Assembly: GCA_963762395.1 (NCBI GenBank)
Contig: CAVXKL010000001.1
Location: 248,001 to 312,000, forward strand
From: JAJZKE01 sp963762395
GTDB lineage: Bacteria; Patescibacteriota; Saccharimonadia; Saccharimonadales; UBA4665
Reading direction: 5' to 3'
DNA: 64,000 nt
Both the position numbers and the translations under genes were made by a program. Of the stretch, positions 35,821 through 43,637 are shown one piece after another. How positions within the stretch are numbered: the stretch's first letter is position 1; each line of letters starts with the position of its first letter. The notes beneath the pieces were generated by a model. It had not been told where the DNA came from and ran no database searches. It saw only the letters and a program-made list of their open reading frames with translations.

Positions 35821-36586
35821 CAAGATACTGTTTCGGGGCCATCTTCAGGGCCAGATGTATACGGTAGTGGTTGTAAACGTAGAGCTGTAAGTGAATAGCT
35901 TCAGTGAGCTGACCAACACTAACAAATCTGCTTGGATCTCCCAGATCAACCTTGAAGCCATTGTAGAAGCTCTCTTGGTAGCCATTCTCCCATGGGTGGG
36001 CTTTGGCTGAGTAGCTCAGCTTAATACCACAGTTGGTAGCCAGCTCCATGTAGATCTGAGATAGATACTCACTACCACGGTCACTATGTAATATCCTAGG
36101 TCTTCCATGGTGCTCCAGGGCATCGTAAAAAGCTGCTGCCACCAGTGCTGTATCATGCCGGTTGGATACATGCCACCCAACCACCTGCCGGGAATACAGA
36201 TCCAGAATGGTGGCTACATAGATAAACCTGCCCTCGTATGGGATGTAGGTGAAGTCACTGGCCCAGACATCATTGGGCGCAATGGGAAAGTAGTCAGCTA
36301 TGAGGTTCGGCAGCTCAGCATCTGCCAGACTTGGTGCTTTAGTGTAGACTGGCTTCTTGCCCCTGCGGCGGTAGGGCTTAATGCCATAGAGCTGCATGAC
36401 ACGTAAAGCCCGCTTCTTGTTGACACCCAGATGGATGGCTAACCTCCGGTAGCCATAGCTGGGATGCAGGTGCAGTATCTGTAATATATCCTGCCGGAGC
36501 TGCTCATCCTTAAGGGCTAGTCTGGACTGGTAGTAGAGGGTGGAGCGAGCAACGCCAAGCTGCTGAGCAATCTTTGTTTTACTCAT
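35786..36586 (-). CDS. IS3-family transposase OrfB (copy 2)
   Basis: This is 266 residues, the same protein as in copy 1, with the DDE residues D111, D169 and E205. The initiating ATG is 17 nt after the orfA stop. Confidence 0.92.
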   Translation of the reverse strand: MSKTKIAQQLGVARSTLYYQSRLALKDEQLRQDILQILHLHPSYGYRRLAIHLGVNKKRALRVMQLYGIKPYRRRGKKPVYTKAPSLADAELPNLIADYFPIAPNDVWASDFTYIPYEGRFIYVATILDLYSRQVVGWHVSNRHDTALVAAAFYDALEHHGRPRILHSDRGSEYLSQIYMELATNCGIKLSYSAKAHPWENGYQESFYNGFKVDLGDPSRFVSVGQLTEAIHLQLYVYNHYRIHLALKMAPKQYLAKQVQLTAVSL

Positions 36587-36605
36587 ACGGTGTGGCCTGG
36601 TTGCC

Positions 36606-36872
36606 TCAGCGAGCGGTCTTTTTTTTCTCTTTGTCCAGGTAGAGCGTCAGATTGCCGACCAATTCTTTAAGCATCTGGTTTTCTTTCTTGAGTTTGGCAT
36701 ACGCCAGTAAGCTTGGCTGGTTGTTGACAGTACCCCGGCTCAGCCAGTTGTAGATAGTTTTGGTTGAGATACCATGCTCCTCAGCTAACCGAGTCACTGG
36801 CACACCATCTTCTTTGAGCCGTTTCAGGATCTGGGCTTTAACATCTGGACGAATCACATGACGCTTGGGCAT
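36606..36872 (-). CDS. IS3-family OrfA helix-turn-helix protein (copy 2)
   Basis: This is 88 residues, the same as in copy 1, including the A8 tract just before the stop and the AAGGGGG Shine-Dalgarno upstream. Confidence 0.9.
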   Translation of the reverse strand: MPKRHVIRPDVKAQILKRLKEDGVPVTRLAEEHGISTKTIYNWLSRGTVNNQPSLLAYAKLKKENQMLKELVGNLTLYLDKEKKKTAR

Positions 36873-36952
36873 GAGTGAACCCCCTTACTAGTTACTAAAT
36901 ATTGCTACAAGCTATTGTAGACAATACTGTCTAGAATAATGGGTCCACCGCA

Positions 36953-37500
36953 TATTGGCTCTACCTCGTGGCGGCGTAGTCTTAGCTGCTGAGGTCGCCA
37001 AAAGTCTACAGGCACCACTTGGACTCGTCTTGGTTCGCAAGATAGGCCACCCGTCTTACGCAGAATATGCTATTGGGGCTATCGCCGAGAATAATGTAGC
37101 CGTCTATAACAAACAAGAAATAAACACAATCGACAAAACTTGGCTTAAGTCAGCAGAAGCTACTGCCAGAGAACTAATCAATCAGCGACGTAAAATATAT
37201 TATGGACAGGATGCTACTACGCCAGCTGTAGGAAATAAGGATGTAATTATTGTCGATGATGGCATAGCCACCGGGCTAACGATGGAAGCAGCAGTACGTT
37301 CTGTAAGAAATAAACACCCCAAACAGATCATAATCGCTGTACCGGTCGCTTCTACCGAAAGTGTTGAAAGATTGCAGGGCTTAGCTGATCAAATGATAGT
37401 GCTGGATAAGCCTGAAGATTTCTTGGGTGCAGTCGGCTCTCACTACCAGGAGTTTGACCAGGTTGATGATCAAGAGGTTAGAACACTGCTTGGCTACTAA
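36953..37500 (+). pseudogene. phosphoribosyltransferase-type gene with 5' end cut by IS copy 2
   Basis: About 181 residues remain. They begin at ALPRGGVVLAAEVAK, which in intact relatives lies some 25-30 residues from the N-terminus. The PRPP-binding loop VIIVDDGIATGLTM is intact (residues about 98-111). The native start is missing; a TTG at 36955 has no Shine-Dalgarno. Relatives are uncharacterised type I phosphoribosyltransferases, often called predicted phosphoribosyltransferases. It is probably not expressed unless the IS supplies a promoter. Confidence 0.8.
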
Positions 37501-37816
37501 GATAAGTCTTGATTGATCCAAGATCGTCATGCCGAGCCAAGACTTGTACCAAAAGTAATTTGTTTACATAATATGTCTTATCACATCTTTTAGCCCAAGG
37601 ATTTAAGTTGCATATTAATTAGGCAACTTATTTTTACGTACTGCAAGGATGTATCTGTTATGTTGGTTCTAGACTGCAATTTATGAAAATCGGATTTAAA
37701 GCGTAAAATTAAGTATTCGACGCAGCGGGTGGTCATGATTTACCGTCCAGAATTACGAAGCATCTTTTAAAAATAACTAAAAGAGCTTAATAGATTTTTG
37801 GCGTTTTGCTTATTTT
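37501..37816. other. gene-free spacer, 316 bp
   Basis: No ORF of note is present. It contains a GCCGAGCCA motif (37533) seen in several island spacers, and a hairpin AAGTTGC (37605-37611) / GCAACTT (37623-37629) followed by ATTTTT, a possible plus-strand terminator for the truncated gene before it. The rest is AT-rich with nothing recognisable. Confidence 0.5.
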
Positions 37817-38908
37817 TTAGAAATATTTACCCCATTCGAAATATCTGTAGTTTCTAAGGTTTACATGGTTGGTTGATGAAACATCAATCCACGTTACGGA
37901 TATTGCAGCGCTTGAGTTTGCAGGATTATAGCCAGCACCAGATATATTATTGTTGGCAATTGTATCACTATCGCCTTGGTCAGAAACACCTGCCTGGTAT
38001 CCTTGGCTAGAAGAATTACCAGTTGTGTTATTCAAGCCGGCATTAGCGATAGTGTTGTTCTCTACAACGTCATTAGTTCTGGTAGTAGCAGCGGTACAAG
38101 AAGAGATACCACAGGTACTTATATTAGAAAGCCAAATACCGACGTCATTGCCGATAACAATATTGTTTGTAATCTGTGTATTGGTTGTGTAGGCGCCACC
38201 GTATATAGCACCGCCATAAACTAAAATTCCACCGCTGGATGCTCCACCACTACCAGTGTATGAATTCCCGGTTACAATATTTCTGGTAACATTTGCTTGA
38301 GCACCGAGTCCGACTTCTATACCGTTTTGAGCGATATAGTTAACTGGACCTTGTCCTTGGACAATGTTGTTTTCAATAGATACGTTCGTACCTGTACATT
38401 GAGCAACTATCCCGCTCTTTTGATAGGTTGAAACACTATTGTTTTCAATAGTGCCCGAGGTTGAACCGGTTGTACAGTCACCACTTGTTAACCCAGCGAC
38501 AGTGGCATAATATATCCCAACGCCATGTTGGTCGCCATTGAGAGGGTACTCACCAATGGTGTTAATGTTGCTATTCTCGACATTAACCTTAGCCCGTTGA
38601 ACAACTACTCCGTAGTAATTAAAGCCAGAGATAGTGGCATTATTAACACTGCCATTATGTCCGGGGCCAAAATATACACCAATATTACAGCCAGCAGTAT
38701 TAATTACACCCGTCACCGGAGCTGTTGGATTACTAACGGCAGCTGTCATATCAATGCCATCTCTGTCAAATCCTGTTAATGTACAGGAGTCAGCATGTGC
38801 TGTTAGCGGTATTGCTAAACCAAGCCCACTCGCCCCTAAAACAATCCCACTAATAACTAACAAACTTTTATTTTTAATGTTTTTTAAGGCGTTTGAATAT
38901 ATGCTCAT
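37817..38908 (-). CDS. secreted right-handed parallel beta-helix protein
   Basis: This is a 363-residue exported protein. The signal peptide covers residues 1-39 (basic NKS, then a hydrophobic core and AHA before D40). The mature part is a chain of 20-25-residue turns with repeated N-N/V and G-I/V patterns (IENNSV, VSIENNIV, VTRNIV, ITNNIV, VENNTI, IANNNI), as in pectate-lyase/NosD-like beta-helices. No catalytic site is evident. Paired cysteines could form disulfides made by a VKOR/Dsb system. It could bind or cleave surface glycan on a host cell, which is inference. AAGGAGGAG precedes the ATG. Confidence 0.85.
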   Translation of the reverse strand: MSIYSNALKNIKNKSLLVISGIVLGASGLGLAIPLTAHADSCTLTGFDRDGIDMTAAVSNPTAPVTGVINTAGCNIGVYFGPGHNGSVNNATISGFNYYGVVVQRAKVNVENSNINTIGEYPLNGDQHGVGIYYATVAGLTSGDCTTGSTSGTIENNSVSTYQKSGIVAQCTGTNVSIENNIVQGQGPVNYIAQNGIEVGLGAQANVTRNIVTGNSYTGSGGASSGGILVYGGAIYGGAYTTNTQITNNIVIGNDVGIWLSNISTCGISSCTAATTRTNDVVENNTIANAGLNNTTGNSSSQGYQAGVSDQGDSDTIANNNISGAGYNPANSSAAISVTWIDVSSTNHVNLRNYRYFEWGKYF

Positions 38909-39102
38909 ACTTCTCCTCCTTCATTAATATTTAACATTATAGTCTAACTTTCAAACTTAGTGTGTAGTAAAATTTATTTAAAATAAATATGGAGCTACTA
39001 GGTTTAGATACTGGCTATGGCACCTGCTATCTTTTTTCTTCAATTGTAGCTTGGTTACTATTTTTGAAATTGTATGTCATATTTAACCGTTTTTATCAAA
39101 TT

Positions 39103-39151
39103 AAAATGAGACATCCTTTTTAAGCGTGTTTCAAGATGTCTCATTTTTTTT
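39103..39151 (+). terminator. 13-bp inverted repeat plus T-run
   Basis: AAAATGAGACATC and GATGTCTCATTTT form a perfect stem with a 19-nt loop, followed by Ts to 39151. The shape is that of an intrinsic terminator, but the stem is AT-rich and no plus-strand gene precedes it, so an operator is an alternative. Confidence 0.5.
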
Positions 39152-39195
39152 GCCTCATACCTCTGTTAAGGGGTTCTTGACCGGCACGCGGAGCC
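39126..39195 (+). repeat. dispersed 68-bp repeat, copy B
   Basis: This is the partner of 26356-26423, same orientation. The conserved blocks are GTGTTTCAAGATGTCTCAT (two changes in the first block) and CTGTTAAGGGGTTCTTGACC, then GAGCC. Both copies sit just upstream of a plus-strand gene with a TATAGT -10. Confidence 0.6.
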
Positions 39196-39245
39196 TATCA
39201 TATGCAATTTAAAAGAAACGCATATATATTTGATATAGTTGAATT

Positions 39246-39497
39246 ATGGCTAAAAAAGAAATTGCCACAGGAGTGGTGCATGAAGTACCGTCGGACTTAG
39301 GTAAAGCCCTGATATCTGACGAATCTGCCTTAGAAAGGTGGAATGACCTTACGCCGCTAGCCCGCAATGAATGGATTTGTTGGGTGATCACCACCAAAAA
39401 ACCAGAGACGAGAAGAAATCATATCGAACGAACAGTTACTGAGTTGCTTCAAGGAGTGCGCCGACCTTGTTGTTGGGCCGGCTGTATTCACCGTTAA
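39246..39497 (+). CDS. YdeI/OmpD-associated-family small protein
   Basis: This is an 83-residue protein matching the short YdeI/OmpD-associated (bacteriocin-protection) group: WNDLTPLARNEWICWV, KKPETRRNHIER and the terminal RRPCCWAGCIHR are strongly conserved family features. The biochemical role is not established. The three-cysteine tail could bind metal. TATAGT ends 6 nt before the ATG with no Shine-Dalgarno, so it is likely leaderless. Confidence 0.85.
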   Translation: MAKKEIATGVVHEVPSDLGKALISDESALERWNDLTPLARNEWICWVITTKKPETRRNHIERTVTELLQGVRRPCCWAGCIHR

Positions 39498-39592
39498 TAA
39501 AATCGTCGGTAGAGTTATAGAAGTTGATTGAGCTAAAAGAATAATACTGCTACTGCTTGCAATTTAACTAGTTTATGTGTATTTATTTGAGT

Positions 39593-39826
39593 ATGTTTGA
39601 TGAAACTCAGCGCGAGAGAATTACCCAAAGAATAGCTAATGAAATACCAGATGTTAGTGAAGCTGAAGCAGAACGGATTGGTAATTTTGTCTATGTTGTT
39701 TCTGCATTACCTGAGGGGAATGATAGAAACCTCTTGTCTGGTGTTCTAGCCCCAGACAGCGGTATGGAAAAATTTATGCGCAGAGCGGCAAGTATTTGTT
39801 TCGATGAACTTGCAAGCAGAACTTAG
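39593..39826 (+). CDS. small acidic hypothetical protein
   Basis: This is a 77-residue helical acidic protein if started at MFDETQRERI (39593); an ATG at 39575 adds six residues. I recognise no family. No good Shine-Dalgarno or -10 is visible, so the confidence that it is a gene is only moderate. Confidence 0.45.
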   Translation: MFDETQRERITQRIANEIPDVSEAEAERIGNFVYVVSALPEGNDRNLLSGVLAPDSGMEKFMRRAASICFDELASRT

Positions 39827-39927
39827 CATCAACTTGTTCGGAGTCACTGTGCTAGCTATATCTTCTAATTGGCAGGTTCAAACCCTTGTTCGGCTAATAA
39901 TTCCGCCCTCTGTTACAATATTTTAAT

Positions 39928-40686
39928 ATGTCTAAATATAAGCTATTACTTCTTGATCTTGATGGAACAACGGTAGCCTCAAAAGGTGGCGCTCTGCCAT
40001 CACAAAAAGTTAAAGAGGCTATTGAAAAAGTAAAATCTAAAGTGGGCATAGCAATTGTCAGCGGTCGTCCATTCCCGTTAGCAAAACCCGTTATAGACAA
40101 TCTTAAGCTAGATGGTTTAGGGGTGTTCAATGGCGGAGCGGAAATTATTGATATGCAAACCGGTGAAATAAAAAGCAGCAAACTTTTGCCGGTAAGCGTT
40201 ATGCAAGAATTATTTAAAGTAATTCATCCGTTTGGCTATGACATATATAACGATGAAGATGAGCACAGCGCACCCATTACCTCGGAAGATCAGATCAAGA
40301 AAGAGGCTGCTAAGTTTTTCATAGAAGAAGTAGCAACTAAAGATTTAGCCCCTATGCTAGAAGAGTTGGCAAGTGTAAAGCATGCAGCCGCCCATCCTGC
40401 ATCTTCTTGGGGTGAAGGTAATGTTATGGATATTCACATTACTCACGAGCATGCCACAAAAAGGTATGGAGTTGAACGACTCATTAAAATCCTTGGTGTA
40501 ACTAAAGAAGAAGTTATGGCAATAGGGGACAGTCATAATGATTTACCCTTACTGCAAGCAGCGGGCATGAAAGTCGCTATGGGTAATGCTCCAGCTGAGA
40601 TAAAACAAATAGCAGACTTCGTAACGGCCACATTAGATGATGATGGTGTCGCCATAGCAGTAGAAAAGTTTTTACTTCAAGACTGA
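39928..40686 (+). CDS. Cof-type HAD hydrolase
   Basis: This is a 252-residue HAD phosphatase of the Cof/IIB group. Motif I is LLDLDGTTV (D10 nucleophile, D12), motif II IAIVSGRP and motif IV AIGDSHNDLPLL. The alpha/beta cap lies between about residues 80 and 185. Such enzymes dephosphorylate sugar phosphates or flavin/pyridoxal nucleotides; the substrate is unknown. TACAAT ends 8 nt before the ATG. Confidence 0.9.
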   Translation: MSKYKLLLLDLDGTTVASKGGALPSQKVKEAIEKVKSKVGIAIVSGRPFPLAKPVIDNLKLDGLGVFNGGAEIIDMQTGEIKSSKLLPVSVMQELFKVIHPFGYDIYNDEDEHSAPITSEDQIKKEAAKFFIEEVATKDLAPMLEELASVKHAAAHPASSWGEGNVMDIHITHEHATKRYGVERLIKILGVTKEEVMAIGDSHNDLPLLQAAGMKVAMGNAPAEIKQIADFVTATLDDDGVAIAVEKFLLQD

Positions 40687-40808
40687 TAGGCTGCAAGGAG
40701 TTGTTAAGACCAAGTCTACTTACTAATTCTTCTGGGTGATTTTGGTGAGCTTTAAACTAAAAACCTAGATTATTGATTGAGATCTGAGGGGGGGCATAAT
40801 GATTATGC

Positions 40809-40837
40809 TTGACTCTAATTACATTATAGTTTATAAT
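40809..40837 (+). promoter_or_regulatory. near-consensus sigma70-type promoter
   Basis: TTGACT (40809-40814) and TATAAT (40832-40837) are exactly 17 nt apart. A 20-nt gap with AAGGAGAG leads to the ATG at 40858, so this gene uses a leadered, Shine-Dalgarno-type start. It is a useful contrast to the leaderless genes around it. Confidence 0.8.
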
Positions 40838-40857
40838 CATGTCAATTAAGGAGAGTT

Positions 40858-41187
40858 ATGACTAAACAGGAAGTATTGATTTGCCCTAAAACAACTGATG
40901 TGGAATGTAAATATCACGATTTCTGCGCAACAGAAGAATGGGCTACAAGAAATAATGATAGTGAACGCCCTGGCACTCCCATGGCCAGGGATATCGAAGC
41001 TTTACCTCCTATAGTAAGGGAAAGGGTGTTGAGTGGGCAGCGCTGGTGTTCTGATAACGTTATCTTGGCATTAACCAGTGCCGCAGAAGCAAACCCAGAG
41101 TATAGTCCCGACTGTCAATCGCTAGTTACGCATATAATTGCAGCACGTCGCCTGTTTCACGATACTACTTCTAGCCCAGCATCTTAG
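40858..41187 (+). CDS. hypothetical protein with N-terminal cysteines
   Basis: This is a 109-residue protein of unknown family. Four cysteines in the first 30 residues (ICP, ECKYHDFCA) could bind a metal, and two more lie further on (RWCSD, PDCQS). It has AAGGAGAG 4 nt before the ATG and a near-consensus promoter. No membrane segment. Confidence 0.65.
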   Translation: MTKQEVLICPKTTDVECKYHDFCATEEWATRNNDSERPGTPMARDIEALPPIVRERVLSGQRWCSDNVILALTSAAEANPEYSPDCQSLVTHIIAARRLFHDTTSSPAS

Positions 41188-41296
41188 TAACTATCTGGTT
41201 ATTACTGCAGTGGTTTCATCAATCTGCCGCATCTCTATTGATTAAGATTAATGTGGCCCTATTTCATCAAAGACAAATAAACCAATTTATATACGC

Positions 41297-41953
41297 CTAG
41301 GCAGTATTGCTCTCACTCACAGAATCATCACTAAAACTAACATATTGGGAGTCTGCACTAGTTATGCGTTTATTGGTGGGGAATGTCATAAAAATCGTCC
41401 AAAAGCTTAAGCCTATACCCGTATAAGCATCTACTATAGGATATCCGTGCGAACTTGCAATGATTGCACCTGTAGCTATCGCCGAACTTGCGGTATCGGC
41501 AATGGCATGTCTGAAAGCATCTCGATGCGTTGTCCCATACTGAGAGTCTTTTCGTAAACCTAGCACATAAGAACCATTAAGTAGAACCGCAGCTCCGGAT
41601 AAAGCAGCAAATTCTGATCCTATTTCTGGTTCTCTATGGTCTACTAAATCAAAGATAGAGTTACCCACCACATATAGCGAAGCAGCGCATATAATAGCAC
41701 CCGCCAACCTCCTCAGCCTATGATTCCGACGTCGATCGAATTCACTTCTTGCCGCCAACGAATCTAGTCCGTAAGTAGTGTTATCAAGTGTCTCGACAGC
41801 ATTGGCTAACAATGTATTACTATTGCCAATCCTGCCAATAAATACCTCTGATAGGCCAAGAGCAATACTAGAAACCGTGGCAATATCTAACCATCGTGGC
41901 GAGCGTTTAGGTGCGTCGAGTAAAGGTTCAGGCTGAGCGATGGACTCACTCAT
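41297..41953 (-). CDS. cation-diffusion-facilitator-like membrane protein
   Basis: This 218-residue protein has five or so membrane helices and the layout of CDF metal exporters. The second intramembrane motif HAIADTASS keeps H149 and D153 (HxxxD). The first is degenerate: NAVETLDN has N51, E54 and N58 where CDF proteins have D-H-D. It also lacks the cytoplasmic C-terminal metal-binding domain. It may transport a different ion or none. TATAAT ends 6 nt before the ATG. Confidence 0.65.
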   Translation of the reverse strand: MSESIAQPEPLLDAPKRSPRWLDIATVSSIALGLSEVFIGRIGNSNTLLANAVETLDNTTYGLDSLAARSEFDRRRNHRLRRLAGAIICAASLYVVGNSIFDLVDHREPEIGSEFAALSGAAVLLNGSYVLGLRKDSQYGTTHRDAFRHAIADTASSAIATGAIIASSHGYPIVDAYTGIGLSFWTIFMTFPTNKRITSADSQYVSFSDDSVSESNTA

Positions 41954-42059
41954 AGGATTATTATACCATATTTTATACTTATTCTCAATGTTAGTATTTT
42001 AAATGTCAATAATGCTATGCTTGAGGTTTAAGAAGAATATTTTGATATATAATCAAGGC

Positions 42060-42482
42060 ATGGAAGACAAGCCTAAAGCTGGTATTGGTATATTTCTTAT
42101 TAAAGATGGCCAGTTATTGTTAGGCAAGCGTAAGGGTTCACATGGTGCGGGTGAGTACGCCCTTCCAGGTGGCCACATTGAGAATGGTGAAACATTTGAA
42201 GATTGCGTCTTAAGGGAATTAGCCGAGGAAGCAGGGCCTGAGATAAAAATAAAAACTCCGACTTTCTTATGCGTTACTAATCTACGCAAATACTTACCAA
42301 GGCATTATGTTGATATAGGCATGCTAGCTGAATGGGTTTCCGGGGAACCTATAGTAACGGAGCCAGACAAAAAGGAAGCTTGGGACTGGTATGGCTTAGA
42401 TAAGCTACCAAAGCCATTGTTTGGCTGCACAGAAAATTACATTAAGGCCTATAAGACAGGCAAGAGCTATTTCAGACAGTAG
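42060..42482 (+). CDS. NUDIX hydrolase (MutT/NUDT15-like)
   Basis: This is a 140-residue NUDIX protein. GIGIFLIKDGQLLLGKRKGSHGAGEYALPGGH (in part) resembles MutT/NUDT15-like dNTP-sanitising enzymes. The NUDIX box GGHIENGETFEDCVLRELAEEAG is complete. It likely hydrolyses damaged or excess nucleotides, which is inference. I use the ATG at 42060, since TATAAT ends 6 nt upstream; the frame is open to 42003. Confidence 0.9.
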   Translation: MEDKPKAGIGIFLIKDGQLLLGKRKGSHGAGEYALPGGHIENGETFEDCVLRELAEEAGPEIKIKTPTFLCVTNLRKYLPRHYVDIGMLAEWVSGEPIVTEPDKKEAWDWYGLDKLPKPLFGCTENYIKAYKTGKSYFRQ

Positions 42483-42544
42483 AGTAAGTCAACCATAGGA
42501 AAAATGGAAGGCTTATTCGGAGCATTTTTTGTTACAATCTATAT

Positions 42545-43090
42545 ATGAATTCTGATACGGGTAAAATCGGTTCACAGCCAAATGAAAGAATAGACAGAAT
42601 AATCCTGACTCGGTCTAAGTGGGTAACAGTTTATAAAGATACCTGTCTCAGCAATGACGGTCATGAACTTAGCTACATAACAGTAGATCGTTCGGATTCA
42701 GTAATCATTATTGTCCTTCAAGATGGAAAATTTGTTTTAACCGAGGAACAATTCCGCCCAGGCATTAATAAAAAGACCCTAGACTTTGTGGGTGGTAGAG
42801 TTAATTTGCCTAAACCTATTGAATCGGCTGAAGTAACACTTCGGCGAGAACTTTCACTGGATAAATCCGTCAAACTGGATCTATTACCCGTAATGAAAAT
42901 GCCGCTTTATGGCGACAGTGCTTTTTCTAGTCAGAAACTATACGGTTATGTAGTTAACTTGGAATCAAAGGTAAGACTACCGGAAATCGCTCATTACTAT
43001 ACGTTGGTAGAATTACTTGAAAAGCTCAAATGTTTACAATGCCGCAATATACTACTTGAAGCAATGAATCACGATCTAGTTCCTCATTAG
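42545..43090 (+). CDS. NUDIX-fold protein with degenerate box (ADP-ribose pyrophosphatase-like)
   Basis: This 181-residue protein has the fold pattern of ADP-ribose pyrophosphatases (SVIIIVLQDGKFVLTEEQFRPG, in part). Its NUDIX box is GGRVNLPKPIESAEVTLRREL followed by SLDKS: the REUxEExGU glutamate pair is lost. It is therefore probably inactive as a hydrolase or has a changed mechanism. It follows an intact NUDIX gene. TACAAT ends 6 nt before the ATG. Confidence 0.75.
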   Translation: MNSDTGKIGSQPNERIDRIILTRSKWVTVYKDTCLSNDGHELSYITVDRSDSVIIIVLQDGKFVLTEEQFRPGINKKTLDFVGGRVNLPKPIESAEVTLRRELSLDKSVKLDLLPVMKMPLYGDSAFSSQKLYGYVVNLESKVRLPEIAHYYTLVELLEKLKCLQCRNILLEAMNHDLVPH

Positions 43091-43212
43091 ATATGATAAA
43101 AATTCCTGAAGGAAAGTACGTCTCGAAAGTTTATCTCTCAATTTGGGTCACTAGGCTGAGCCGAGTATAGACTTTGTATTAAAATAACACACAGGCTTGA
43201 TATAATGTTTGC

Positions 43213-43608
43213 ATGGATAGATTAAAACCACACCCTCAAGTAGTCCATCCAAAGGACTTAGTAAAAAAGAAGAAGAGCTTTAACAATACACTAGCTGTTT
43301 GGATTGGCACTCATGTAGGTAGCATGTACTGCTTTTACCTATTTAACGTAATCGCATTTTTGTCGTTTAAATCTGCCATTGATACACATAATCTGGTACC
43401 AATCATTAATTGGGTATCGTCTAACTGGATACAGTTGGTATTATTACCAGCCATTATGGTTGCTCAAAACGTAGCTCAAGTAGCAACTGACGCAAAAGCA
43501 GAAAGCGACCATACAACTCTTACTTATTTGGCTAATTTACAGGACGAACAAATGATAGAGCTAAAAAACCAAAGTAAAATTCTTGATTTTTTAAAGAAGT
43601 CTAGATAG
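43213..43608 (+). CDS. DUF1003-like membrane protein
   Basis: This is a 131-residue protein with two membrane helices (about 32-52 and 72-90). The GTHVGSMYCFYLFNVIAF and LPAIMVAQNVAQVATDAKAESDH runs match the DUF1003 pattern (the latter in part). The C-terminal helix is charged and cytoplasmic. The family role is unknown. TATAAT ends 6 nt before the ATG. It is the last gene of the island before core genes resume. Confidence 0.75.
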   Translation: MDRLKPHPQVVHPKDLVKKKKSFNNTLAVWIGTHVGSMYCFYLFNVIAFLSFKSAIDTHNLVPIINWVSSNWIQLVLLPAIMVAQNVAQVATDAKAESDHTTLTYLANLQDEQMIELKNQSKILDFLKKSR

Positions 43609-43637
43609 TATTACTTCTTACTTTAAATATACCTAGA

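Larger units (their letters stand above)
35754..36952 (-). mobile_element. IS3-family insertion sequence, copy 2 (1,199 bp)
   Basis: It is apparently identical to 24616-25814 along the whole length, in the same orientation, at an offset of 11,138 bp. The flanks are GAT (left) and TAT (right), so there is no visible target duplication. It cuts the DUF218-like gene on the left and a phosphoribosyltransferase gene on the right. Identity of both copies suggests recent movement or gene conversion. Confidence 0.92.
38909..39245. other. 337-bp spacer with terminator-like inverted repeat
   Basis: There is no gene. The stretch holds the beta-helix promoter region, a 13-bp perfect inverted repeat (39103-39115 / 39135-39147) ending in an eight-T run, and the second copy of the 68-bp repeat, which overlaps the right arm. 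TATAGT ends 6 nt before the next ATG at 39246. Confidence 0.6.

Noticed and set aside
24616..36952. Composite transposon made of the two IS copies
   Set aside because: No matching target duplication at the outer ends, and all flanks are different truncated genes; recombination between ISs is the simpler reading.
26356..43200. CRISPR array or classical integron
   Set aside because: Repeats are few, irregularly spaced and imperfect; no cas genes and no tyrosine integron integrase are present.
21945..43600. Prophage or intact integrative element
   Set aside because: No capsid, terminase, portal, tail or conjugation genes, and the only recombinase is a fragment.
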